A program made the position numbers and the translations under genes. This document shows, in pieces, positions 6,860 to 13,607 of a DNA stretch of 41,359 nt; within the stretch, counting starts at the first letter, position 1, and each line of letters starts with the position of its first letter. The notes under the pieces are model-generated. The model was given only the letters and a program-made list of their open reading frames with translations, ran no database searches and was not told where the DNA came from. The DNA lies in the NCBI GenBank assembly GCA_017475555.1, contig JAFVFL010000021.1:1-41359 (forward strand). Direction: 5' to 3'. The DNA comes from Ruminococcus sp. (GTDB lineage Bacteria; Bacillota; Clostridia; Oscillospirales; Ruminococcaceae).

Positions 6860-6885
6860 GTACCATTCTGAAAGAAAAAATCTGA

Positions 6886-7116
6886 TTATTCCGTTGCACT
6901 CTCAATACACGAAATAGCTTCCTCTAATGAATCCATAGCCGAATCGAGATTATCCACTGCGTTCTCTGCGACTTCATATCTTGACGATGATTGAAGATTC
7001 TCAGGAATGCTGTCCATATACTCCTCTTCCTCGTCCTTCAGTGTTTCAAGCAGTTCTCTCAGCTCCGTGAGCTTTTCCGACAGCTCTGAGAGCTGCTTTC
7101 TTCTCAGTTTGTTCAT
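6886..7116 (-). CDS. Hypothetical coiled-coil protein, 76 aa
   Basis: The ATG at 7116 follows AGGAGG. The whole protein is highly charged and helical with heptad-like Leu spacing (LRRKQLSELSEKLTELRELLETL, then a helix at about 50-72), separated by a short loop with Pro and Ser. Proteins of this kind recur in clostridial integrative elements without known function. It is co-transcribed with the 7132-7683 gene (gap of 15 bases). Confidence 0.75.
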   Translation of the reverse strand: MNKLRRKQLSELSEKLTELRELLETLKDEEEEYMDSIPENLQSSSRYEVAENAVDNLDSAMDSLEEAISCIESATE

Positions 7117-7131
7117 GCTGCACCTCCTGAA

Positions 7132-7683
7132 TTAGTCCTCATACTGTACAAGCCCACCGTTTATCATTTCATACTGCCAGCCAGCACAGTTGAATCTGAT
7201 GTAATTATAGTCTGTAGCCATATATAAAGGGCTGCGGTAGTATGTTCCGGAAACTCTCATCTTGTGGTACTTGTTAGCTTCATAGGTGTTCACGGAATCG
7301 ACTATCACTATTCTCTCAGGTGCAAATCCGAACTCATCATATAGGAGCTGCTTTGCTTCCTCCTCAGTAAGTATCTTTGTAACTGTGCAGCTTTCCAAAT
7401 CTAAATAGCTGCCCTGAGTAAGATTAGTGCCGCCCTTGCAGGGCTTCCAATCGAGAAGCTGCTCCTTTACACTTTCAAGCTCCTTTGCAGTAGCGGCAAG
7501 CTTGTTTGTAAGCTCGTGAATCTCTCTGTCACGGAGTATCCATTTTGCTTCACCACTTGCCAGCCATTCCTTGCAGAACTGGAACTTGTCACTATCGGAA
7601 TCCATATACTTTTTCTCGATAACGCTGTACTCCTCGTCTGTCGGCTCGAATCCAGTGAGCTGAATGAACTCTGATATTAACAT
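7132..7683 (-). CDS. Hypothetical protein, 183 aa
   Basis: The ATG at 7683 follows AAAGGAGG. The N-terminal 40 residues (FIQLTGFEPTDEEYSVIEKKYMDSDSDKFQFCKEWL) resemble the start of many mobile-element hypotheticals; a coiled coil at about 60-80 and a beta-rich C-terminal domain with many Tyr follow. No catalytic motif is seen. It is the first gene of the minus-strand mobile-element block and directly faces the truncated recombinase, so its original promoter may have been affected by the rearrangement near 7822. Confidence 0.7.
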   Translation of the reverse strand: MLISEFIQLTGFEPTDEEYSVIEKKYMDSDSDKFQFCKEWLASGEAKWILRDREIHELTNKLAATAKELESVKEQLLDWKPCKGGTNLTQGSYLDLESCTVTKILTEEEAKQLLYDEFGFAPERIVIVDSVNTYEANKYHKMRVSGTYYRSPLYMATDYNYIRFNCAGWQYEMINGGLVQYED

Positions 7684-7710
7684 TTTTTGACCTCCTTTAA
7701 TTTAGGAGTA

Positions 7711-7755
7711 AAACAGGCTCCGCCTTTTTGTCCAAAGTGCGAAGCCTGTTTTTTT
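7711..7755 (+). terminator. Terminator-like hairpin in the leader of the 7683 gene
   Basis: The arms AAACAGGCTCCGC (7711-7723) and GCGAAGCCTGTTT (7739-7751) are complementary except for two central bases. A run of seven T follows on the plus strand and a shorter T run on the minus strand. No plus-strand gene lies upstream. On the minus strand the hairpin falls between a possible -10 box (7810-7815) and the 7683 start codon, so an attenuator is also possible. Confidence 0.6.
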
Positions 7756-7821
7756 ATGGAAACACTTTTTGATTTATTTCCATCCTCCGTACCTTGGTGG
7801 TATGGAAATATTATAACATAA

Positions 7822-9330
7822 TCCGATGGCTTCAGTGGCGTCAATAAGAACAGACCTGAGTATGTTCGTATGCTGAAAGACGTTGAGAACGGACTTGTAG
7901 GAACAGTAATCGTTAAAGACCAGTCAAGACATGGGCGTGATCACTTGGAGACTGACAAGCTCATGGAGATCGTGTTCCCTGCTTACGATGTACGCTTCAT
8001 TGCGGTCACAGACGGCGTTGACAGTGCAAACGGATTCAACGAAATGTCAGGCATAAAGAACTATTTCAATGACTTTTACGCCAGAGATACGTCGAAGAAG
8101 ATACGTGCAGTATTCAGGGCAAAAGGTGAGCGTGGCGAGCGTGTCGGGACTTCAATCCCATACGGATATATGAAAAATCCCGATAACCCGAAACAGCTTA
8201 TCCCTGACCCCGTCACCGCTCCTGTGGTACGGCAGATATATGAACTTTGCGCTGACGGAAAAGGTACAAGAGCTATATGCAGGTACTTGGAAGAGCATGA
8301 GATTGAAAGTCCTGGCGTGTATGAATTCCACACCAGAGGGACGAAAAGCAAGCACCCTGACCTTGAACATCCGTATCTTTGGGCACAACAGACTGTCAGA
8401 GATATGCTGTCAAATCGCATATACTGCGGTGACACCGTGAACTTCCAGACATACAGCAAGTCCAACAAGCTGAAAAAGCGTATCAAAAACGATCCCGAAA
8501 ACATTCTCATATTCGAAAATACGCATGAGCCTATAGTCAGCCGAGAGTTATTCGCCCTTGTTCAGAAGCACTACGAAGGCAGAAAACGTCCAGACCGACA
8601 GGGCGATACAGATAAATATGCTGGATACGTCTACTGTGCTGACTGCGGGTCGAAAATGTATCTTAACCGCGGCAAGAGCATAAAGCCTGAGAACAACTAC
8701 TATCAGTGCGGCGGTTATCAGACTAAGGGCGGAAGATATTGCACAGTTCACAGAATAAAGGCAAATGTGCTTGACAGATTAGTCTTTAAACAGCTCAGAG
8801 ATATGACTGCATACGCAAGAGAAAAACCGGAGGAATTCTATGAAATAGCTGCTCGGAACGGCAGAGAAACTGCTGAGCTTGAAAAGAAGGAGTCTGAAAA
8901 GAAGCGTATCAAGACTGAAAGTCGTATTAAGGAGCTTGATAATATCCTGAGCTGCCTTTACGAGGACAAAGCGTTAGGAAAGATAACTCCAGAACGCTAT
9001 GATAAGCTGTCATCTGGCTATGAGAAAGAGCAGACGGAGCTTGTATCTGAGCTTGCAAAGCTCTCGACAGAGCTTGATAGCATGGAACGTAGAGATGAGT
9101 GCATAAGTGAATTCATTGAGAATGCTAAGGCAAACCTCGAGATCAAGGAGATCACTCCGAATATACTTAAAACGTTCATAAGTCGGATCGACGTCTATGA
9201 AAATCCTGAGAAGTATTCCCGAAGCTGCGGAAATATGATACTTATACATTATACGTTCCCCAGTCTGAACAAGTCTGAGCCTGTGCTGCCTCCAATTGCT
9301 GACGAGGCATTTACACAGGCAGCCTGCTAA
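7822..9330 (+). pseudogene. Large serine recombinase, 5'-truncated (catalytic domain missing)
   Basis: The frame is open from 7822 and begins inside the typical sequence DGFSGVNKNRPEYVRMLKDVENG, where intact TndX/TnpX-like recombinases already have about 50-60 residues. The upstream codon is TAA (7819-7821), so the N-terminal beta strand with the catalytic Ser is absent. The remainder is well preserved: the end of the resolvase domain (VIVKDQSRHGRDHLETD), a recombinase domain at about 150-260, a zinc ribbon (YCADCGSKM, then YYQC and RYC), a coiled coil and a DUF4368-like C-terminus. The first in-frame ATG (7870) has no ribosome binding site. It was probably the integrase of this element and should be inactive alone. 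Confidence 0.88.
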
Positions 9331-9335
9331 AAGAG

Positions 9336-9366
9336 AAACCGAGTGGCTCATCACCACTCGGTTTAC
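9336..9366 (+). terminator. Terminator of the recombinase gene
   Basis: An 11-base perfect stem, AAACCGAGTGG (9336-9346) with CCACTCGGTTT (9354-9364), lies six bases past the recombinase stop. The T run is short. Confidence 0.75.
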
Positions 9367-9422
9367 ATACGAATTTAATAAAGTTTCGTTAAGGATAGTG
9401 CGCAAACGGTTTCCCTTATTTT

Positions 9423-10646
9423 TTATCCAAGCGACCTTACTGCGTTCACCGCATCACGGAGCTGCCTTACTCTCGTCCGGAGAGCAGCTGCCGCTTCGCT
9501 GTCAGTGTACTTATCGCTGAAATTAATGCACACCTTCTCTGCTGCGTCAAGCTGGTCAAGGGCGAGCTTGTATTCCCGGCGTCGAATGCTGCACTCCGCA
9601 ACAATGACCCGTGCATTTGCGACAGCCTCCATAGCACGCTGAGAAATTGCGTCGCTGATGTAGTCGCTGTTAATATCCGCCTGAGCTGCTGCATCGTATG
9701 CGGCTTCGAGATCGTGGCGGAGAAGAGCCACTTTTGCAAGCTCTGTGAATGCCTCAACTACCGGTGTGATCCAGAGATCAGCCTTTCTTCTGCTGTAATC
9801 GTTGTTGAGCCTCTTGAACGCCTTCAGGGAAATGGCTATATCCTCCATTGTGCTTTCTGCCTCGGTAAGATATGACTCTGCCCAGCTCAGCAGCGTATTT
9901 ACCGCCTCCTCAGAGCCGTATACATCTGAGTCATAGGCGGGAAGCTTACAGCACAGCTTTCCTGCTGTAAGAAGTGTCTCGCTGAGGATCCGCTTCTGCT
10001 TGCTTTTCCTCAGGAGGTCTATCCGCCTGCGGCAGATACCGAGTGCCAGCGGGACGAGCTCACCCGATCTCAGGGCACAATTAATTATGCTCTTCTGCTG
10101 GTCACGCAGAGTAGTGAACGTCTTGTTCCAGCTGAGCGGTGCAGAGGACGGAATGATATCCTCCGTCACCTTCACACGGCACGAATAAATTTTCGGAAGA
10201 CCGGAGATCTCGTCAACGAGCAGTCCGAAGTAATCGCCGGCAAACGAAGCGTTGATGAAATTGAGCTTGTTGAGCTTGTGTATGAGATTTTCGGGAAGCT
10301 CTGAGCTTCCTATGTAGACGACGGAGGTGTAATCGGGATTTCTGCCAGCCTTCTTGAGAGCTGCCATGCACTCCGGAGTGCTTATGTACGCCTCGGAGAG
10401 AAATGCCATGAAAATACCATGTACATACTCCGGGGCATCAGTGCCGATAAGCGTTACCCTGTAGCCGGAAAGCTCAAGTCTGCCGGCAATACTGCGGACT
10501 GTGCTCGCATCCTCCGGAGCAAAGCTCATATTGATGGAATCCGGCACCGCCTCCTCATTGTTCTCCTCTACGGGCAGCTCGTCAAGCTGAGCTTTAATTG
10601 AGGCACTGTACTCTTCAAGAATCTTCTGAATGTTATCATATGCCAT
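9423..10646 (-). CDS. TIR-like domain protein with C-terminal helical repeats
   Basis: This 407-residue protein starts at an ATG after AGGAGGAAG. Residues 36-148 look like a diverged TIR fold: NMSFAPEDASTVRSIAGRL (first strand and helix), SGYRVTLI, FMAFLSEAYISTPECMAALKKA, then VVYIGSSELPENL and a last helix. In NAD-cleaving TIRs the motif after the Cys reads xxEL; here it is CMAAL, so the catalytic Glu appears to be Ala. Residues 180-405 are alpha-helical with repeats of TPR type (AYDAAAQADINSDY, YKLALDQLDAAEKV). A scaffold or sensor role is more likely than NADase activity. It lies at the border between the mobile segment and the chromosome. The TIR assignment is by eye. Confidence 0.6.
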   Translation of the reverse strand: MAYDNIQKILEEYSASIKAQLDELPVEENNEEAVPDSINMSFAPEDASTVRSIAGRLELSGYRVTLIGTDAPEYVHGIFMAFLSEAYISTPECMAALKKAGRNPDYTSVVYIGSSELPENLIHKLNKLNFINASFAGDYFGLLVDEISGLPKIYSCRVKVTEDIIPSSAPLSWNKTFTTLRDQQKSIINCALRSGELVPLALGICRRRIDLLRKSKQKRILSETLLTAGKLCCKLPAYDSDVYGSEEAVNTLLSWAESYLTEAESTMEDIAISLKAFKRLNNDYSRRKADLWITPVVEAFTELAKVALLRHDLEAAYDAAAQADINSDYISDAISQRAMEAVANARVIVAECSIRRREYKLALDQLDAAEKVCINFSDKYTDSEAAAALRTRVRQLRDAVNAVRSLG

Positions 10647-10707
10647 AGCTCTTCCTCCTTTTTCTTCAAAGGCGACGTGGTTCCGTTACTTTTTCACTAT
10701 GATACTT

Positions 10708-10716
10708 ATTATACCA
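10708..10716 (-). promoter_or_regulatory. Extended -10 promoter for the TIR-like gene
   Basis: TGGTATAAT on the minus strand, 62 bases upstream of the ATG at 10646, matches an extended -10 element. No good -35 box is seen. Confidence 0.5.
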
Positions 10717-10786
10717 CACCCTCAGCCGGATTCATTTAAAAAAGTCTGCGAAGTCTAAACTGTGAATAAAATAAATTTATTTACAT

Positions 10787-10852
10787 TCACTGTGTCTCCA
10801 GCAGGTTTCTGAATGTTGGCGTTTCTGATCTTATTACGAGATTTTTCATCAT
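10787..10852 (-). CDS. Short ORF, 21 aa, with consensus promoter and leader
   Basis: An AAGGAG ribosome binding site lies six bases before ATGATG; the ORF encodes MMKNLVIRSETPTFRNLLET and Gln, then TGA. It is not hydrophobic, so it is unlike a type I toxin. A near-perfect promoter (10960-10988) drives it, with a 5' hairpin and a 12-base tandem repeat in the leader. It may be a leader peptide, a small signalling peptide, or the remnant of a longer gene; no family is recognised. The next gene downstream is the TIR-like gene, which has its own -10 element. Confidence 0.45.
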   Translation of the reverse strand: MMKNLVIRSETPTFRNLLETQ

Positions 10853-10868
10853 TTTTCTCCTTTTCCTT

Positions 10869-10892
10869 TATTGATATTCTTATTGATATTCT
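10869..10892 (-). repeat. Tandem 12-base repeat in leader
   Basis: TATTGATATTCT occurs twice in perfect tandem (10869-10880 and 10881-10892). It lies between the promoter and the 21-codon ORF. Confidence 0.8.
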
Positions 10893-10927
10893 ATTATTGT
10901 GCCTTTCGTTCTGCAATATATAAATTA

Positions 10928-10950
10928 CAGCGAAGCTATGAGCTTTGCTG
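10928..10950 (-). promoter_or_regulatory. 5' leader hairpin
   Basis: CAGCGAAGCT and AGCTTTGCTG pair around a three-base loop with one internal mismatch. The hairpin begins within a few bases of the expected transcription start (about 10953), so it would cap the 5' end of the short-ORF message. Stabilising or regulatory roles are inferred. Confidence 0.5.
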
Positions 10951-10959
10951 CGTAACAGT

Positions 10960-10988
10960 ATTATATCACGCCATATCATTAAAGTCAA
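10960..10988 (-). promoter_or_regulatory. Promoter TTGACT-N17-TATAAT, minus strand
   Basis: The -35 box is at 10983-10988 and the -10 box at 10960-10965. It fires toward the 21-codon ORF and is divergent from the promoter at 11006-11034, only 17 bases away. Confidence 0.8.
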
Positions 10989-11005
10989 CCTGCCTTCCGG
11001 ATAGT

Positions 11006-11034
11006 TTGACTTTCTTCTTCTGGTCTGGTATAAT
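11006..11034 (+). promoter_or_regulatory. Promoter TTGACT-N17-TATAAT, plus strand
   Basis: The -35 box is at 11006-11011 and the -10 box at 11029-11034. It drives the traX-like gene at 11111. The two divergent promoters use the same -35 hexamer and the same spacing. Confidence 0.82.
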
Positions 11035-11110
11035 ATACTTGCCCGCTGATATTTCTGCGGTGTACGGACATTTCATAAAAACATTTATTCGTCAGCGAAA
11101 GGAGCAGAAA

Positions 11111-11887
11111 ATGCAGAGCAGCGATAAATACAAGGTGCTGAACCGGGATATTATGAAATATCTTGCGGTGATACCGATGTTCATAGGTCATATGATCGCA
11201 TGGGTCAACCTCATGGCACACCCGGACAAGCCGCTTGCCATATACGATCTCCCTGCCTGACTCCTCGTGATTTCCGGACTGTCGCTTTTCTGTCCGCCGG
11301 TAATGTTCTTCTTCATAGCGGACGGCTATAAATATACAAGGGACAGAAAGAAATATGCCCTTCGCCTGCTGATATTCGCCTGTTTGACCCAGCCGTTCGA
11401 CTGGCTGATATTCAAGCCGATATACGGCTGGTGGACGAGCAATGTCATATTTACTCTGTTTTTCGGCTTGCTTTCCATAATCGCATGGGAGAGCAGGTTC
11501 GCACCGTGGAAGAGGATATTGCTTGTTGTGCTTTGTGTCTGTGCGACTGTTCTTATCTATTCGGACTGGATGATATTCGGAGTTCTGTTCATACTTTTTC
11601 TGCACATTTTCCGTGACAGACCGAGGACGAGAGCCATAGTGTACAGCGTGCTTATAACGGTACATACCCTGCTGAATCTTTCCTCACTCGGAAAGGTGCA
11701 GACGTCTAAGCTGATACTGTATATGTTCGTCATGCTTGCGGCGTTTATTGCGGCATATTGCTGCATGACCATTTTCTACAATGGCAAAAAGGGCAGACAC
11801 CCGGTATTTGCAAAGTGGTTTTTCTATGTATTTTACCCGGTCCACTACTTTATAATATTTATTGCAGGAACCGGTCTTTACAAGTAG
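11111..11887 (+). pseudogene. TraX-like membrane acyltransferase, interrupted by in-frame TGA
   Basis: The ATG at 11111 follows AAAGGAGC. Read through the TGA at 11258-11260, the frame gives about 258 residues with many membrane segments, the size of TraX family proteins (named for F-pilin N-acetylation; in Bacillota probably membrane acyltransferases acting on surface molecules). The typical features are RDIMKYLAVIPMFIGHM near the N-terminus, then FFIADGYKYTRDRKKYALRLLIFA, and a C-terminal PVHYFIIF. The stop falls between YDLPA and LLVISGL. No frameshift is involved, and the first codon that could restart (GTG 11267) has no ribosome binding site. Elsewhere TGA is a normal stop, so this is a nonsense mutation, a sequencing error or readthrough. 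Confidence 0.8.
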
Positions 11888-11895
11888 GCTGTAAG

Positions 11896-11920
11896 GGACG
11901 TCCTTCACGGGAGGGCGTCC
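11896..11920 (+). terminator. Possible weak terminator after traX-like gene
   Basis: GGACGTCCT (11896-11904) pairs with AGGGCGTCC (11912-11920) with one G-U pair. No T run follows, so termination would be weak. Confidence 0.4.
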
Positions 11921-11957
11921 TGTAAAATTGATTTCCGTGAGGGATACGCTGCAAATG

Positions 11958-11986
11958 TTGACAACCATATTAAAATAGTGTATAAT
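11958..11986 (+). promoter_or_regulatory. Consensus promoter TTGACA-N17-TATAAT
   Basis: A perfect match to the vegetative sigma consensus: -35 at 11958-11963 and -10 at 11981-11986. It drives the 12041 gene and possibly the whole plus-strand run to 24597, because no strong terminator is seen until 24655. Confidence 0.9.
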
Positions 11987-12040
11987 GATAATGAGGGAAT
12001 GTGTGCATATGTCAATAAAGACAAATATAGGAGGAGAAAT

Positions 12041-12829
12041 ATGTATCTTCTGAAGAATATCAGGCTGCTGTGGAACAGACTGCTCCGCTCAGACAGCATC
12101 TATGACCCGGAGCACGAGGACGATATACCTGAGACTCCGGCTCAGTCAGCATATGACAGCGATGATGACGATTCGGCTTCGCTTTTTGAAAAGCAGAGCA
12201 GCTATGCTGCGGAGCTTGTGAGAGCCTCTGCCGATGAGGACGCTGTAAAGGCAATAGAGGACAGGCTCGACCTTATGAATACCGCACTTACCGGCTTCAG
12301 GACACAGTGGAAGGAGCACGATTCACAGTGCGATACAAGGATATCAGTGCTCGAAACGAGAGTATCCGAGACTGAACGCCGCAACAATGACTATACTGAG
12401 TTCAACAACCGCATATCCGAGCTGGTAATGAGGCTCGATGCTCTTGAGGAGGCAATGAACGGCATACAGGACGAGGTGCCGGAGCAGGACGATGATGACG
12501 ACGACTCCACAAAGGAGATATCCTCGAATACTACGCTCGACCTTGAAAATGTGGACAAGAAGTTCCGGGCTTACGGAAATATCTACGCAAGACTGACGGC
12601 TGAGCTGAAAAATGAGCGTGCTATGCGTATCGAGCAGGAGAACAAGATCGAGACGATACTCACTGTCAACAGAATGCTTGCCGCAAAGGTCGCAAAGCTT
12701 GAGGGAGTGAGCGTTCCGGTCGGGGTGTACAGCTTTGACGGTGCAAAGGACGGCGGTGCAGAGGAAAATGCACCGGAGACCGGCGAAAAGCCGGCTGATA
12801 CTGCGGCTGAGGACGGCAGCGGGGTCTGA
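12041..12829 (+). CDS. Hypothetical acidic coiled-coil protein, 262 aa
   Basis: The start is the ATG at 12041, directly after AGGAGGAG; an earlier in-frame ATG at 11978 lies inside the promoter. The N-terminus (MYLLKNIRLLWNRLLR) is a short amphipathic basic helix that could touch the membrane. An acidic disordered stretch follows, then a coiled coil at about residues 65-145 (DRLDLMNTALTGFRTQW, RISVLETRVSETERR), a run of Asp, and a second coiled coil at about 165-225. The tail is Ala-, Glu- and Gly-rich. It has no recognisable family. Its position before tepA and ftsK hints at an envelope or division role, which is inference only. Confidence 0.75.
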   Translation: MYLLKNIRLLWNRLLRSDSIYDPEHEDDIPETPAQSAYDSDDDDSASLFEKQSSYAAELVRASADEDAVKAIEDRLDLMNTALTGFRTQWKEHDSQCDTRISVLETRVSETERRNNDYTEFNNRISELVMRLDALEEAMNGIQDEVPEQDDDDDDSTKEISSNTTLDLENVDKKFRAYGNIYARLTAELKNERAMRIEQENKIETILTVNRMLAAKVAKLEGVSVPVGVYSFDGAKDGGAEENAPETGEKPADTAAEDGSGV

Positions 12830-12901
12830 TTTTTTTCATGCTGAATATCTGAGAAGCAATAACAGATAATAATTCTGAGATCAGCTTCAAGGAGGAAAAG
12901 C

Positions 12902-13594
12902 ATGGATAATACGAATATTAAAGATAATACAGCCGTTCCGGAGGCGGATAACGGCATAACAGCTGCACCGGACGTCCGGAGAAATATCCGGACACTGACC
13001 ATTATCGGACAAATCGAGGGGCATTATGTCCTCGGTGAGCAGAACAAGACCACGAAGTATGAGCATATAATCCCGGCACTTGCAGAGGCTGAGCAGGACC
13101 GGAGCATAGAGGGACTGCTGATGATACTCAACACAGTCGGCGGCGACGTTGAGGCAGGGCTTGCCATTGCAGAGCTTATCGCAGGCATGAGACTGCCGGT
13201 AGTGTCGCTGGTGCTCGGCGGCGGACATTCTATCGGTGTACCGCTTGCTGTGAGTGCGGACGTATCGTTCATTGTGCCGTCAGCTTCAATGACAGTCCAC
13301 CCTGTAAGAATGAACGGGACAGTTCTCGGAGTTCCGCAGACGCTGAGCTACTTTGAGCGTATGCAGGACAGGATAGTGCGGTTCGTCACGGAGAACAGCT
13401 CCGTCCGGGAGGAGGAATTCAGGCGGCTCATGATGAATACCGAGGAGCTGGTGCTCGATGTGGGGTCTGTTCTGGAGGGCGGAAAGGCTGTGGAAATAGG
13501 GCTTATTGACAGGCTCGGAGGTATAGGCGAGGCACTTGAATGCCTCTATGGACTTATCGGCTCGGCTGGAAAGAGATATACAGACCGGGCATGA
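12902..13594 (+). CDS. tepA: ClpP-superfamily serine protease, TepA-like
   Basis: This 230-residue protein has the ClpP/crotonase fold. NTVGGDVEAGLAIAELI is the ClpP-type substrate loop, LGGGHSIGVPLAVSAD carries the nucleophile Ser110, and SMTVHPVRM carries His133. The third position of the triad reads NTEE (Asn179 for Asp), as I recall also for Bacillus TepA. In Bacillus subtilis tepA lies beside spoIIIE, and the same order is seen here. It is thought to degrade signal peptides or envelope peptides; substrates are not known. The ATG follows AAGGAGG. A disordered N-terminus of about 28 residues precedes the fold. Confidence 0.88.
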   Translation: MDNTNIKDNTAVPEADNGITAAPDVRRNIRTLTIIGQIEGHYVLGEQNKTTKYEHIIPALAEAEQDRSIEGLLMILNTVGGDVEAGLAIAELIAGMRLPVVSLVLGGGHSIGVPLAVSADVSFIVPSASMTVHPVRMNGTVLGVPQTLSYFERMQDRIVRFVTENSSVREEEFRRLMMNTEELVLDVGSVLEGGKAVEIGLIDRLGGIGEALECLYGLIGSAGKRYTDRA

Positions 13595-13607
13595 AAGGGA
13601 GAGCGAA

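Noticed and set aside
1..9364. CRISPR array or insertion sequence
   Set aside because: The repeats are few, irregularly spaced and partly inside genes, so they are not CRISPR. No DDE or HUH transposase is present.
10755..10988. A 77-codon minus-strand ORF
   Set aside because: It overlaps the promoter and leader, has no ribosome binding site, and its start lies in the -35 box. The 21-codon ORF in another frame has the proper signals.
11258..11260. Genetic code with TGA as Trp
   Set aside because: Many genes in the window end with TGA at proper ends or overlaps; reading through would merge genes.
12902..13594. TepA-like protein as an inactive ClpP because of Asn in place of Asp
   Set aside because: As I recall, the NTxEL motif is shared by Bacillus TepA, so it is a family trait and not decay.
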